Shown: positions 42,327-51,452, counted from the stretch's first letter. The stretch is DNA of 64,000 nucleotides from Paucibacter sp. TC2R-5 (GCF_025717605.1 NZ_JAJIRQ010000004.1:256804-320803), one strand, 5' to 3'. Program-made: numbers and translations. Notes: generated by a model from the letters alone, not told the origin.

Positions 42327-42353
42327 AGCCGAGCTGAAAGGCTCAGCTCGGCT
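42327..42353. terminator. Bidirectional hairpin between convergent genes
   Basis: AGCCGAGCTGA and TCAGCTCGGCT form a perfect 11-base stem with a five-base loop. It sits just after the PHA-system gene and about 26 bases from the end of the convergent acyl-CoA-binding gene. There is no T-run forward; the reverse direction has TTTATTTTTTGG, so it should work best on the minus strand. Confidence 0.7.
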
Positions 42354-42379
42354 CGAATCGGCTGCGCCGAAGATGCGAA

Positions 42380-42631
42380 TTACTTCAGCGACTCGATCAG
42401 GTCGATATAGCTTTGCTTGGCTTCGTCCTGGCTCTGGCCCTTGAGCTCGTTCCAGGCATCCCATTTCGCGCGGCCCACCATATCGGTGAAGCCGGGGCGC
42501 GAGCCTTCCACATCGCCGCTGCTGCCTTGCTTGAACAAGGCATAGAGCTTGAGCAAGGTCATATTGTCCGGGCGCTCCGGCAGCTGCTTGGATCCAGCCA
42601 CCGCAGCATCGAATTGGTCCTGAAGGCTCAT
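42380..42631 (-). CDS. Acyl-CoA-binding protein
   Basis: 83 residues, the size of the classical acyl-CoA-binding protein. The four-helix family pattern is seen as SLQDQFDAAVAGSKQLPERPDN, then LLKLYALFKQGSSGDV and MVGRAKWDAWNELKGQSQDEAKQSYI. It binds and buffers long-chain acyl-CoA in the cytoplasm. It is uncommon in bacteria but frequent in Burkholderiales. It is beside the wax ester synthase gene, on the opposite strand, with about 95 bases between the starts. AAGGAA lies five bases upstream of the ATG. Confidence 0.93.
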   Translation of the reverse strand: MSLQDQFDAAVAGSKQLPERPDNMTLLKLYALFKQGSSGDVEGSRPGFTDMVGRAKWDAWNELKGQSQDEAKQSYIDLIESLK

Positions 42632-42726
42632 GAGTATTCCTTGAGTAGTAGTGACAATCGGGATAGACAGCTTCAATGTTAACCAGCATTGTGTAGAGCG
42701 AACACACCAAATTCTAGGAGACTGTT

Positions 42727-44169
42727 TTGTCGCACGCGATTGAACGCATGTCCAAGGTTGACACCGCTTGGCTACGCATGGACACCGAGTCCAATTTGAT
42801 GATGATTGTGGGCGTTTGGTATATCCGCCCGTCCATCACTTTGGAGGCATTGAAGGAGCGCGTGCAGGCGCGGCTGCTGCAATACACGCGCTTTCACCAG
42901 CGCGTGGTCGAGGATGCGCTCGGCGCTCAATGGGTGGATGACGAGGATTTTGATATCGACCGCCACGTGGTGGCCGAGGTGCTGATGCCGGTGCGCGGCA
43001 AACCCGGCCAGCTTGGGCAAGAGGCCTTGAAGGAGCGGGTGGCTGAGCTGGCGATGGAGCCGCTGAACCCGGCGCACCCGCTGTGGCAATTTCATCTGAT
43101 CGAAGATTTGGGCGGCGACGGCGAGGATGAGCAGGCCAGCAGCGGCCTGATCATGCGAATTCACCACTGCATCGGCGACGGCATCGCCCTGACCTCGGTG
43201 ATGATGTCCATCACCGACGGTGGCCGCACGCCGCCGAAGCGCGAGCAGCAGCCGCGCGATGACCGCGATTGGCTGACCGACAGCCTGCTGCGGCCGATGG
43301 CCGATTTGGCGATCAAGGCCATCGGGGCGGCGGGGTCTGGCATGGCCAAGTCGGTCGATGCCTGGAGCCAACCCCATCATCCGCTGGATGCCTCTGTGGA
43401 CATGGCGCGCATCGGCTATCAAGCGGTCAACGACGTGGCCGCTTTTGCCTTCATGCCTGACGACTCGCACACGCAGCTGAAGGGCAAGCCAGGCAAACGC
43501 AAGCGCGTCGCCTGGAGCAATGCCTTGCCGCTCGACGCCGTCAAGGCGGTGGGCAAGGGGCTGGGCGCTTCGATCAATGATGTCTTGCTCAGCTGTGTGG
43601 CCGGTGCCATAGGCAGTTACCTGCAGAGCAAGGGCGAGGTGGTCGCTGGCAAGGAAATTCGCGCCATGGTGCCGGTGAATTTGCGGCCCTTGGCGAATAG
43701 CTACCAGCTAGGCAATCGCTTCGGTCTGGTGCCGCTGGTGCTGCCGATCGGCATAGACAATCCCGTCGAGCGCTTGTACGCGGTGAAGTCGCGCATGAAT
43801 GATCTGAAAGGCAGCTTTCAGCCGGTGCTGGCCTTTGGCCTGCTGTCGGTGGCGGGTTTGTTGATCAAGCCGGTGCAGACGGCGATGTTGAACATCTTTG
43901 CCAAGAAGGCCACGGCGGTGATGACCAATGTGCCGGGGCCAACCGAGCCGCTGCAGATGCTGGGCTCGCAGGTCGAGCGCCTGATGTTCTGGGTGCCGCA
44001 GTCGGGTGATATTGGCGTCGGCGTCAGCATCCTGACCTATGCCGGCCGGGTGCAGTTCGGCTTGATCACCGACAGCACGCTATGCCCCGACCCCGAGGCC
44101 ATCATCGATCGCTTCGAGCCGGAGTTCAACAAACTCCTGCTGCTGGCGATGATGCTGCCCTGGGAGTAG
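42727..44169 (+). CDS. Wax ester synthase / diacylglycerol acyltransferase
   Basis: 480 residues. The acyltransferase motif HHxxxDG is IHHCIGDG with His146, His147 and Asp151, followed by ALTSVMM. The C-terminal half has NDVLLSCVAGAI and MTNVPGPTEPL, both typical of the WS/DGAT family. It joins acyl-CoA to a fatty alcohol or diacylglycerol to make storage lipid. The TTG start was chosen for AGGAGA five bases upstream; ATG at 42748 is the alternative. The neighbouring acyl-CoA-binding and PHA-system genes point to a storage-lipid locus. Confidence 0.92.
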   Translation: MSHAIERMSKVDTAWLRMDTESNLMMIVGVWYIRPSITLEALKERVQARLLQYTRFHQRVVEDALGAQWVDDEDFDIDRHVVAEVLMPVRGKPGQLGQEALKERVAELAMEPLNPAHPLWQFHLIEDLGGDGEDEQASSGLIMRIHHCIGDGIALTSVMMSITDGGRTPPKREQQPRDDRDWLTDSLLRPMADLAIKAIGAAGSGMAKSVDAWSQPHHPLDASVDMARIGYQAVNDVAAFAFMPDDSHTQLKGKPGKRKRVAWSNALPLDAVKAVGKGLGASINDVLLSCVAGAIGSYLQSKGEVVAGKEIRAMVPVNLRPLANSYQLGNRFGLVPLVLPIGIDNPVERLYAVKSRMNDLKGSFQPVLAFGLLSVAGLLIKPVQTAMLNIFAKKATAVMTNVPGPTEPLQMLGSQVERLMFWVPQSGDIGVGVSILTYAGRVQFGLITDSTLCPDPEAIIDRFEPEFNKLLLLAMMLPWE

Positions 44170-44183
44170 GGCAGCAGTTCGAC

Positions 44184-44534
44184 TTACTTGGCCTTGTCGG
44201 CCTGGCCTGCCAGGTTGGGCTTGATATTGGGCTTGATATTGGGGCGGCCGGCAGCGGTCGGGTAGGCCGCCATCACGCGTGTCGGGTCGACGCTGGCCAG
44301 ATAGCCGCTGTACTGTGCATCGTTGCAGCCGATCAGCTTGCCGTTTTGCTTCTCGCCGCGGTACTCGCCCTTGCTGTAGACGAATTGGTACTCTTTGGCC
44401 GCGCCGGCATTGGCTTCGGTGACAGGGGCCATCTTGGCGGCGCATTCCACCCGCAGCGCGGTCGCTTCCGGCGACTGAGCCATGGACAGGGCGGCCAAAG
44501 GAGTCAGGATCAGGGCCAACAATGTGCGTTTCAT
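44184..44534 (-). CDS. Small exported protein of unknown function
   Basis: 116 residues. A signal peptide ends near SMA/QS. The mature part has two Cys (RVECAAKM and IGCNDAQ) that could form a disulfide, an acidic-neutral core, and a Pro/Asn/Lys tail with a short repeat NIKPNIKP. I recognise no family. It is convergent with the wax ester synthase gene, 14 bases from its stop. ATG at 44534 has GAGG ten bases upstream; a TTG three codons earlier is less likely. Confidence 0.7.
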   Translation of the reverse strand: MKRTLLALILTPLAALSMAQSPEATALRVECAAKMAPVTEANAGAAKEYQFVYSKGEYRGEKQNGKLIGCNDAQYSGYLASVDPTRVMAAYPTAAGRPNIKPNIKPNLAGQADKAK

Positions 44535-44748
44535 GATGTTCAAACCTCGGTGAAAAATTGCAGATGGGGCTGTGAAGTGCTTGCTATTGGCTCAAGCCAA
44601 TTGGAGGCAATGCGGTAGTTCAGGATGCACAGCTTAACCACAGTGGGGCCTCTTCGCCACGCGTGAGTGCGGGGGGTAAGCGGCCTATTTCTGCCGCTGA
44701 GCGTGAAAAAGAGCACGGCCAAGCGCAGTTTGGGTCCGGTTCTTTGTT

Positions 44749-45522
44749 TCAATCCTCGAGTTCTTCTCGGGCCATCTGGACGTCGAGGTATTCCATCGCA
44801 TCCATGGGCTCGCAAGCGGCCGCCTCGGCGTACAGCGCCTCGGCTTCCTTCATGCGTTTGTCGCCTTCCAGCATCACCAAGCCGTTGGCGCGCTCGATCA
44901 TGGCGATGGCGCTGCCGGGGTTGAGCTTCAAGGCTTGCTCGAACATTTTGAGACCGGTGGAACTGTCAGCGCCCTGTGTGCGACCCAGCAGTTTGCCGAC
45001 CTTGTCGATCACCTCGGCGTGGAAGGCGCCCAGCGCGATATGGGCGTCGGCATGCTTGGGCGCCAGCGCTATGGTGGTTTCCAAGGCATTCTTGACCTTG
45101 CTGCCCAAACCCTGCGCCAGGGCCTTGGCCACGCTGATGCCCTGGCCGTAACGGCCTATGGCATAGGCTTGCCAGTAATAGGCATTGGGGTTTTTGGGCT
45201 CTTCGGCTTGTTGGGCGGCGGCGCGTTCGGCCACTTCGAGGAACATCTCCAGCTTGCCCTTTTCCTTCTTCTCTAAGTAGTTGGCGTAGATGGCCTGGGC
45301 CTTGTTGGCGACGCAGATGCCGGCGCTGCCGGCGGCCAGGCCGGCGTCATAGGCCTGCTGGAACTCGCCCGCATGGAAGTGGATCCAGGCCGCCACCACG
45401 GCCGCGTCCTTGGGCCAGGGTTCCGCGTCCCCGGTGTGCAGGCGCGCCCAGTGCTTTTTCAGCGATGCCGGGCTGTATTGAAAGGCGCTGTTGTCATGCG
45501 GGAAGGCGGTCCATTTGGCCAT
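44749..45522 (-). CDS. TPR-containing protein
   Basis: 257 residues, nearly all helical. Repeats of the TPR kind are visible at about 105-125 (NAYYWQAYAIGRYGQ), 150-175 (LETTIALAPKHADAHIALGAFHAEV) and 195-235 (FEQALKLNPGSAIAMIERANGLVMLEG). There is no signal peptide, so it is probably a cytoplasmic scaffold. I cannot name the partner. It is 18 bases downstream of the TetR regulator's stop in the same direction, so the two may be co-transcribed. The start ATG has CGGAGACA upstream. Confidence 0.8.
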   Translation of the reverse strand: MAKWTAFPHDNSAFQYSPASLKKHWARLHTGDAEPWPKDAAVVAAWIHFHAGEFQQAYDAGLAAGSAGICVANKAQAIYANYLEKKEKGKLEMFLEVAERAAAQQAEEPKNPNAYYWQAYAIGRYGQGISVAKALAQGLGSKVKNALETTIALAPKHADAHIALGAFHAEVIDKVGKLLGRTQGADSSTGLKMFEQALKLNPGSAIAMIERANGLVMLEGDKRMKEAEALYAEAAACEPMDAMEYLDVQMAREELED

Positions 45523-45540
45523 TTTTGTCTCCGTTGGGGG

Positions 45541-46194
45541 CTACTGGTATTGATTGGCAAGTGCGAACAGATGCTCTTTGGAGGCGGGCTCCAGATAGGG
45601 CAACAACAAACTCAAGACATGGAAGGCGCCGCGCATCAGCGCAGGGCCGGCTTGGTCGGGCTCGAGCGCATGGCGGGGGTCACGCACATATTCGAAGCTG
45701 AGCCAATAGCTCAAGAGCACCACCATGGCATTGGCGGTGGGGGGCGCCTCGCGCGCCTCCATTTTGAGCGCGCCACCATGTTGCAAACCCGCCAGCACCT
45801 GCCGCATGGCCTGAGATTTTTGGGTCAAGACAGTCTGGAAATGCATCTCTAGCCGCCTGTTCTTGGACAGTAAATCGTTCAAGTCGCGGTAGAGAAAGCG
45901 ATGCTTCCAGATCAGCTCATACAGCATGTGGAAAAACAGCCATGCGTCTTCGACGTTAGCCACATTCTCTGCGGCCGCGAGCAAATCAATTAACTCCCGC
46001 TCGTAGCGGTTGAACAGCGAGTTGATCAGCTCGTCTTTGGCCGGGTAATGGTAATAAAGGTTGCCGGGGCTGATGCCCAGCTCGGCCGAGATCAGCGTGG
46101 TCGAGACATTGGGCTCTCCAAAGCGATTGAACAGATCGAGCGTGACTTCAAGAATGCGTTCGGCGGTGCGGCGCGGCGGTTTTTTGGTGGCCAT
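45541..46194 (-). CDS. TetR-family regulator
   Basis: 217 residues. The N-terminal TetR domain shows ERILEVTLDLFNRFGEPNVSTTLISAELGISPGNLYYHYPAKDEL, with the helix-turn-helix at about 30-50. The C-terminal domain (about 75-215) is the helical ligand domain with a long Trp/Phe-rich centre. The ATG at 46194 was chosen; an ATG 11 codons earlier is possible. It is divergent from the YadGH-type exporter, with about 138 bases between, and runs into the TPR gene. Control of the exporter is likely but not proven. Confidence 0.9.
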   Translation of the reverse strand: MATKKPPRRTAERILEVTLDLFNRFGEPNVSTTLISAELGISPGNLYYHYPAKDELINSLFNRYERELIDLLAAAENVANVEDAWLFFHMLYELIWKHRFLYRDLNDLLSKNRRLEMHFQTVLTQKSQAMRQVLAGLQHGGALKMEAREAPPTANAMVVLLSYWLSFEYVRDPRHALEPDQAGPALMRGAFHVLSLLLPYLEPASKEHLFALANQYQ

Positions 46195-46332
46195 GGGTCT
46201 GCTTGTCTCCTGGCTTGATTCTGGCATCAAGCTAGGGCCTTGCTCTAGGTAATTGGCTCCATAGCCACGCGTTCGTGGACGTGCAACAACCTTGGCTCGG
46301 CGCGTCTTGCCAGCTGTTCCTACAATCACCCC

Positions 46333-47286
46333 ATGCAATCTCCAGCTTCCTCCCATGCCGGCACCATGCCGGCTATTTCGTTTCAAAACGTCAGCAAAAC
46401 CTACCGAGGGGGGCAGGTCAAGGCCTTGGACGGTGTCTCATTCGATATTCAGCAGGGCGAATTCTTCGGCCTTTTAGGCCCCAACGGTGCCGGCAAGACC
46501 AGCTTGATCAGCATCCTGGCCGGCCTGTCGCAAGCCAGCGGCGGGCGCGTGCTGGTGCAGGGCCACGATGTGGTGAGCGACTTTGCCGCCGCACGCCGCG
46601 CGCTTGGCATCGTGCCGCAGGAATTGGTGTTCGATCCGTTTTTCAATGTGCGCGAGGCCTTGCGTTTCCAGGGTGGTTACTTTGGCGTGCACAACAACGA
46701 GGCCTGGATCGACGAATTGCTGGAGAACTTAGGCCTGGCCGACAAGGCCAATGCCAATATGCGCCAACTCTCGGGCGGCATGAAGCGCCGCGTCTTGGTC
46801 GCGCAAGCGTTGGTGCATCGCCCGCCGGTCATCGTGCTGGATGAGCCGACTGCCGGCGTCGATGTGGAGTTGCGCCAAACCTTGTGGCAATTCATTGCAC
46901 GCCTGAACCGCGAGGGCCACACCGTCTTGCTGACCACCCATTACCTGGAGGAAGCCGAGGCACTGTGCGGGCGTATCGCCATGCTCAAGCAAGGCCGGGT
47001 GGTGGCGCTGGAGCGCACCTCGGAGCTGCTCAAGGGCAGGGCCTCGACCATGCTGCGCTTCAAGACCGATGCCACGCTGCCAGAAAGCTTGGCCGCGCAG
47101 GCCCGCATGACCGGCCGTATTGTGCAGATCAAGGCGCACGACGCGGCCGAGGTCGAGACGATTCTGACCAAGCTGCGGGCGGCCAACTGCCCGGTTGAAG
47201 ACCTGGAGATCGGCCGCGCTGATCTGGAAGATGTGTTCCTGGAAATCATGCAGGAAGAAGAACAAGACAAAGGAGTGCGAGCATGA
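46333..47286 (+). CDS. ABC exporter ATPase (YadG-like)
   Basis: 317 residues. Walker A GPNGAGKTS, Q-loop VPQELVFDPFF, signature LSGGMKRRV and Walker B VIVLDEPTAGVD are all present. A C-terminal extension with the D-L-E-D-V-F-L-E-I motif is typical of ABC-2 exporters. Together with the downstream permease this is the YadG/YadH type, often beside bolA in betaproteobacteria. The substrate is unknown. The ATG codon at 46333 could be replaced by later Met codons. The end overlaps the permease start by four bases. Confidence 0.92.
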   Translation: MQSPASSHAGTMPAISFQNVSKTYRGGQVKALDGVSFDIQQGEFFGLLGPNGAGKTSLISILAGLSQASGGRVLVQGHDVVSDFAAARRALGIVPQELVFDPFFNVREALRFQGGYFGVHNNEAWIDELLENLGLADKANANMRQLSGGMKRRVLVAQALVHRPPVIVLDEPTAGVDVELRQTLWQFIARLNREGHTVLLTTHYLEEAEALCGRIAMLKQGRVVALERTSELLKGRASTMLRFKTDATLPESLAAQARMTGRIVQIKAHDAAEVETILTKLRAANCPVEDLEIGRADLEDVFLEIMQEEEQDKGVRA

Positions 47287-48056
47287 GCGGCGCTATTCAA
47301 TTGAAAGGCGCCGGCACGCTGTTCTACAAAGAAGTGCTGCGTTTTTGGAAGGTTAGCTTTCAGACCGTTGCGGCGCCGGTGCTGACCGCCGTGCTGTATT
47401 TGCTGGTCTTCGGTCATGTGCTGGAAGATCATGTCAAGGTCTACGGCACGGTCGGCTACACCAGCTTTTTGATCCCCGGGCTGGTGATGATGAGCATCTT
47501 GCAGAATGCTTTTGCCAATTCATCAAGCAGCCTGATTCAGAGCAAGGTGACCGGCAATCTGGTCTTCTTGCTGGTGACGCCCTTGTCGCACTGGGCCTGG
47601 TTCGTCGCCTATGTGGGTGCGGCCATGGTGCGCGGCATGATGGTGGGCTTGGGCGTGATGGTGGTGACGGTTTGGTTCGCGCCGCCGGGTGTCAGCCAGC
47701 CGCTGTGGATTCTGGCCTTTGCACTTTTGGGTGCGGCAATGATGGGCACCTTGGGCCTGATCGCCGGCCTGTGGGCCGAGAAGTTCGACCAATTGGCGGG
47801 CTTCCAGAACTTCATCATCATGCCGATGACGTTTTTGTCCGGCGTGTTCTATTCGGTCGGCTCCTTGCCACCGTTCTGGCAGGGTGTTAGCCACTTGAAT
47901 CCGTTTTTCTACATGATTGACGGCTTTCGCCACGGCTTTTTCGGCGTCAGTGATGCCTCGCCCTGGCTGAGCTTGGCTGTGGTTGGCGGCAGCTTTTTGC
48001 TGGTGGCGGGCATTGCCTTGGAACTGCTGCGGCGCGGCTACAAGATCCGCAGCTGA
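47283..48056 (+). CDS. ABC-2 exporter permease (YadH-like)
   Basis: 257 residues with six hydrophobic helices. The family stretch SFLIPGLVMMSILQNAFANSSSSLIQSKVTGNLVFLLVTPLSHWAW is characteristic of ABC-2 permeases, and GVFYSVGSLPPFWQGVSHLNPFFYMIDGFRHGFFG lies near the C-terminus. It starts as ATGA on the ATPase gene's stop codon. It forms the membrane channel of the exporter and acts in the inner membrane. The next forward gene is bolA, about 100 bases on. Confidence 0.92.
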   Translation: MSGAIQLKGAGTLFYKEVLRFWKVSFQTVAAPVLTAVLYLLVFGHVLEDHVKVYGTVGYTSFLIPGLVMMSILQNAFANSSSSLIQSKVTGNLVFLLVTPLSHWAWFVAYVGAAMVRGMMVGLGVMVVTVWFAPPGVSQPLWILAFALLGAAMMGTLGLIAGLWAEKFDQLAGFQNFIIMPMTFLSGVFYSVGSLPPFWQGVSHLNPFFYMIDGFRHGFFGVSDASPWLSLAVVGGSFLLVAGIALELLRRGYKIRS

Positions 48057-48156
48057 GTAGGCCAAATCTTCCACAAACTAGGACCCGCTCTATCAGTTGG
48101 TGCCAGAGCTACTCGTTGCCCTCGGGCGGTCTGGCACACAAAGCTAAAATGACTCA

Positions 48157-48423
48157 ATGGCCGACCCTACTCCAGCTGAAGTTCAGCAATACATTGCCTC
48201 CGGGCTGCCCTGCCACCACTGTGAAGTCGAGGGCGACGGGCGGCATTTCTTTGCCACCATCGTGTCGGCCGAGTTTGATGGCCTCAACCGCGTGCGCCGT
48301 CATCAGCGCGTTTATCAAGCCTTGGGGGAGCGCATGCGCGAGCAGATCCATGCGCTGTCTATGAAGACGCTGACGCCCGCCGAATGGGCGGCCGACCCGA
48401 CGCCGCAGTCGTCGGCACGCTGA
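48157..48423 (+). CDS. BolA/IbaG-family protein
   Basis: 88 residues, one BolA domain: [30 protein letters not shown], then [21 protein letters not shown] with the conserved helix. The position before the his operon is typical of the IbaG-like member in betaproteobacteria. BolA proteins bind glutaredoxin and take part in Fe-S handling. Usually murA follows it; here hisG begins 62 bases later with no murA between. The gene is complete. Confidence 0.9.
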   Translation: MADPTPAEVQQYIASGLPCHHCEVEGDGRHFFATIVSAEFDGLNRVRRHQRVYQALGERMREQIHALSMKTLTPAEWAADPTPQSSAR

Positions 48424-48485
48424 TAAATTTTGCCCGCGGCCCGGTCCGCCGGGCCGCCTCCCCGAATGCCTGTGAGTGCCAACCC

Positions 48486-49124
48486 ATGATCACCCTAGCC
48501 CTGTCCAAAGGCCGCATCTTTGAAGAAACCCTGCCGCTGCTCAAAGCTGCCGGCATCGAGGTGCTGGACAACCCGGAAACCTCGCGCAAGCTGATCCTGG
48601 CCACCAACAGCCCCGAGGTGCAGGTCGTGCTGGTGCGCGCCAGCGACGTGCCGACCTATGTCCAGTACGGCGGCGCCGACCTCGGCGTGGCCGGGCGTGA
48701 CGTGTTGATCGAGCATGGGCTGGACGGCATGTACCAGCCGCTGGATCTGAACATCGCCCGCTGCCGCATGAGCGTGGCGGTGCGTGATGATTTTGATTAC
48801 GCCGCCGCCATCAAGCAGGGTTCGCGCATCCGCGTCGCCACCAAGTACACGCAGATTGCGCGTCAGCATTTTTCCGACAAGGGTGTGCATGTCGACCTGA
48901 TCAAGCTTTACGGTTCGATGGAACTGGCGCCGCTGACCGGGCTGGCCGACGCCATCGTCGACTTGGTCTCGACCGGCAATACGCTCAAGGCCAATCATCT
49001 GGTCGAGGTCGAGAAGGTGATGGAGATATCGTCGCGCCTCGTCGTCAATCAAGCCGCGCTCAAGCTCAAGCGTGAGCCGCTGCGTCGCATGATCGACGCC
49101 TTTGCCTCAGCCACTCCAAAGTAA
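48486..49124 (+). CDS. hisG: ATP phosphoribosyltransferase, short form HisG
   Basis: 212 residues, the short HisG that needs the separate HisZ partner for activity. Features include [16 protein letters not shown] at the start, [14 protein letters not shown] and the PRPP-binding loop [13 protein letters not shown]. It commits PRPP to histidine synthesis. No hisZ is in this window. The ATG at 48486 was chosen; the frame is open further upstream, overlapping the end of bolA in another frame. It is the first gene of the his operon, 18 bases before hisD. Confidence 0.95.
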   Translation: MITLALSKGRIFEETLPLLKAAGIEVLDNPETSRKLILATNSPEVQVVLVRASDVPTYVQYGGADLGVAGRDVLIEHGLDGMYQPLDLNIARCRMSVAVRDDFDYAAAIKQGSRIRVATKYTQIARQHFSDKGVHVDLIKLYGSMELAPLTGLADAIVDLVSTGNTLKANHLVEVEKVMEISSRLVVNQAALKLKREPLRRMIDAFASATPK

Positions 49125-49142
49125 CGCAAAGTAGATTCGTCA

Positions 49143-50465
49143 ATGAAACTCCGCCATCTCAGTACCGCTGCCGCCGACTTTGAAGCCGAGTTCCAGCGCG
49201 TGCTGCATTGGTCGGCCGAGACCGATTCTGCGATCGAGCTGCGCGTGGCCGAGATCCTGGCCGATGTGCGCCAGCGCGGCGATGCCGCCTTGCTCGACTA
49301 CACCGCCCGCTTCGACCATTTGCAGGCCGCCAGCGTGGCCGAGCTGGAGCTGACGCGGGAAGAATTGAAAGCCGCTTTCGACGCCATCACGCCGGCCCAG
49401 CGCGCTGCCTTGCAGGCGGCCGCCGAGCGGGTCAGGAGCTATCACGAGCGCCAAAAGCAGGCCAGCGGCCTGAGCTGGAGCTACCGCGATGAAGACGGCA
49501 CGCTCTTGGGTCAGAAGGTCACGCCGCTGGACCGGGTTGGCATCTATGTGCCGGGCGGCAAGGCGGCCTATCCGAGCAGCGTGTTGATGAATGCCATCCC
49601 CGCTCACGTAGCCGGCGTGCCCGAGATCATCATGGTGGTGCCGACACCGCGCGGCGAGAGAAACCCGCTGGTGCTGGCCGCAGCCTATATCGCCGGCGTG
49701 CACCGCGTCTTCACGCTAGGTGGCGCGCAGGCGGTGGCGGCGCTGGCCTATGGCACGGCGACGGTGCCCAAGGTCGATAAAATCACCGGCCCCGGCAACG
49801 CCTATGTGGCCAGCGCCAAGAAGCATGTGTTTGGCCAGGTCGGCATCGACATGATTGCCGGGCCCAGCGAGATCTTGGTCTTGGCCGACGGCACAACACC
49901 GCCCGCTTGGGTGGCGATGGATTTGTTCAGTCAAGCCGAGCATGACGAGATGGCGCAAAGCATTCTGCTGTGCCCGGACGCCGAGTACGTCGCACTGGTA
50001 CGAGAGGCTATCGACAGGCTCTTGCCCGAGATGCCACGCCGCGACGTGATCCGCGCCTCGCTGGAAGGGCGCGGCGCGCTGATCCTGACGCGCTCGATGG
50101 AGGAAGCTTGCGAGATCTCCAACCGCATCGCGCCCGAGCATCTGGAGGTTTCCAGTGCCAATCCCCATGCCTGGGAGCCGCTCTTGCGCCACGCCGGTGC
50201 GATCTTTTTGGGCGCTTACACCAGTGAGTCGCTGGGCGACTATTGCGCCGGGCCGAATCACGTCTTGCCGACGGCGGGTACCGCGCGCTTTTCCTCACCG
50301 CTGGGTGTCTATGACTTCCAAAAGCGCAGCAGCCTGATCGAGGTCAGCGCGGCCGGCGCACAAAAGCTCGGGCCGATCGCGGCCGAGCTGGCCTACGGCG
50401 AAGGCTTGCAAGGACATGCGCGTGCGGCCGAGATGCGGCTGCAAGCGACGCCAAGCTCGGACTGA
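49143..50465 (+). CDS. hisD: Histidinol dehydrogenase
   Basis: 440 residues, the normal length. It has [18 protein letters not shown], the signature [11 protein letters not shown], then AEHDEMAQS and [13 protein letters not shown] near the zinc and active His residues. It oxidises histidinol twice to histidine, the last steps of the pathway. It begins 18 bases after hisG and ends two bases before the following binding-protein-like gene. Usually hisC follows; here three other genes intervene. Confidence 0.95.
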   Translation: MKLRHLSTAAADFEAEFQRVLHWSAETDSAIELRVAEILADVRQRGDAALLDYTARFDHLQAASVAELELTREELKAAFDAITPAQRAALQAAAERVRSYHERQKQASGLSWSYRDEDGTLLGQKVTPLDRVGIYVPGGKAAYPSSVLMNAIPAHVAGVPEIIMVVPTPRGERNPLVLAAAYIAGVHRVFTLGGAQAVAALAYGTATVPKVDKITGPGNAYVASAKKHVFGQVGIDMIAGPSEILVLADGTTPPAWVAMDLFSQAEHDEMAQSILLCPDAEYVALVREAIDRLLPEMPRRDVIRASLEGRGALILTRSMEEACEISNRIAPEHLEVSSANPHAWEPLLRHAGAIFLGAYTSESLGDYCAGPNHVLPTAGTARFSSPLGVYDFQKRSSLIEVSAAGAQKLGPIAAELAYGEGLQGHARAAEMRLQATPSSD

Positions 50466-50467
50466 GC

Positions 50468-51352
50468 ATGAGCTGCAGGCGCCGTCAGTTTTTGCCGGTG
50501 CTGCCTGCGCTCTTGACGACGACGGCTGCGGTCGAAGCTTCACCCGCTGCTGCCCTTGTAGCGCCGCCGCTGCGTGTGGTCTATCCGCGCCCGGTGCGAG
50601 ATGTCGATCGCAGCAGCTTGTTCCCGCTGCAATTGTTGAAGCTGGCGCTTGACGCCTCGGGCGTGCGCTGCGAGCTCAGCGCCTCCAAAGACCTGATGGT
50701 GCAAAGCCGCGCACTCAAGGAGTTAGAGGCGCCGCAGGATCATCTGCATATCGCTTGGTCCATGACCAGCGTGCAGCGAGAGCAGAGCTTGTTGCCGGTG
50801 CGCATTCCCATCTTCAAAGGGCTTTATGGCTGGCGAGTGCTTTTGATCAAGCAGGGGCAGCAGGCGGCTTGGAGTGAGGTGGACGGGCTGGACGGCTTGA
50901 AGCGATTCACGCTGGTGCAAGGCCATGATTGGCCAGATACCGAGATCCTGCGCGCCAACGGCTTAACCGTGACTACGGGCTCTTCCTTTGCGGCTTTGTT
51001 CAAGATGCTCGATATGGGCCGGGCCCAGGCATTTCCGCGCTCGGTGCTGGAGGCGGGCTGGGAGCAGGAAGGCCAAAAGCAGCTGTTCGCCGTCGAGCCC
51101 AAGCTGGTCTTGCACTACCCGACCGCGGTCTATTTCTTTGTACGTCCCGGCGATCAACGCTTGGCCGCTTTGGTCGAGTTGGGTCTGAACCGCTTGCTGG
51201 CCAACGGCGGCTTTGACCGTTTGTTCGACGCACACCATGCCGAGCCGCTGCGCCAAGCCGGCTTGCACAAGCGCCGCGTGATCGAGTTGCACAACCCCTT
51301 ATTGCCCGAGCAGACGCCGCTGGCGCGCAAGGAGCTTTGGCGCTTGCCCTAA
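50468..51352 (+). CDS. Periplasmic-binding-protein-like protein inserted in the his operon
   Basis: 294 residues. The start has two Arg (CRRRQFLPVLPALL) and a hydrophobic stretch ending near ASPAAA, which looks like an export signal. The mature part resembles the type II binding-protein fold in outline: LRVVYPRPVRDVDR at the start, LVQGHDWPDTEILRANGL as a second-lobe segment and YFFVRPGDQRLAALVE. I do not recognise a substrate group. The ATG lies two bases after the hisD stop, so it is read with hisD. It is not a known histidine gene. Confidence 0.72.
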   Translation: MSCRRRQFLPVLPALLTTTAAVEASPAAALVAPPLRVVYPRPVRDVDRSSLFPLQLLKLALDASGVRCELSASKDLMVQSRALKELEAPQDHLHIAWSMTSVQREQSLLPVRIPIFKGLYGWRVLLIKQGQQAAWSEVDGLDGLKRFTLVQGHDWPDTEILRANGLTVTTGSSFAALFKMLDMGRAQAFPRSVLEAGWEQEGQKQLFAVEPKLVLHYPTAVYFFVRPGDQRLAALVELGLNRLLANGGFDRLFDAHHAEPLRQAGLHKRRVIELHNPLLPEQTPLARKELWRLP

Positions 51353-51409
51353 GAGCTGCGATCGGCCTTGCTCAAGCACCTTGTGCGAGTCTTTAGCTGG
51401 CTTCAAGTC

Positions 51410-51440
51410 ACACGAACTTCGTGTTGCACGAACTTCGTGT
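51410..51440. promoter_or_regulatory. Tandem palindromes before the antitoxin gene
   Basis: Two near-identical palindromes, ACACGAA-C-TTCGTGT (centre 51417) and CACGAA-C-TTCGTG (centre 51433), are spaced 16 bases apart and end 12 bases before the antitoxin start. Such paired sites are typical operators of ribbon-helix-helix antitoxins. TTCGTG (51418) and TAGACT (51440) with a 16-base spacer could be the promoter, placing the operators on it. Confidence 0.72.
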
Positions 51441-51452
51441 AGACTTCGGGCT

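Noticed and set aside
51376-51386. A third inverted repeat (GCAC-CTT-GTGC) before the two antitoxin palindromes
   Set aside because: Arms are only four bases long and the spacing (36 bases) does not fit the 16-base pattern of the other two.
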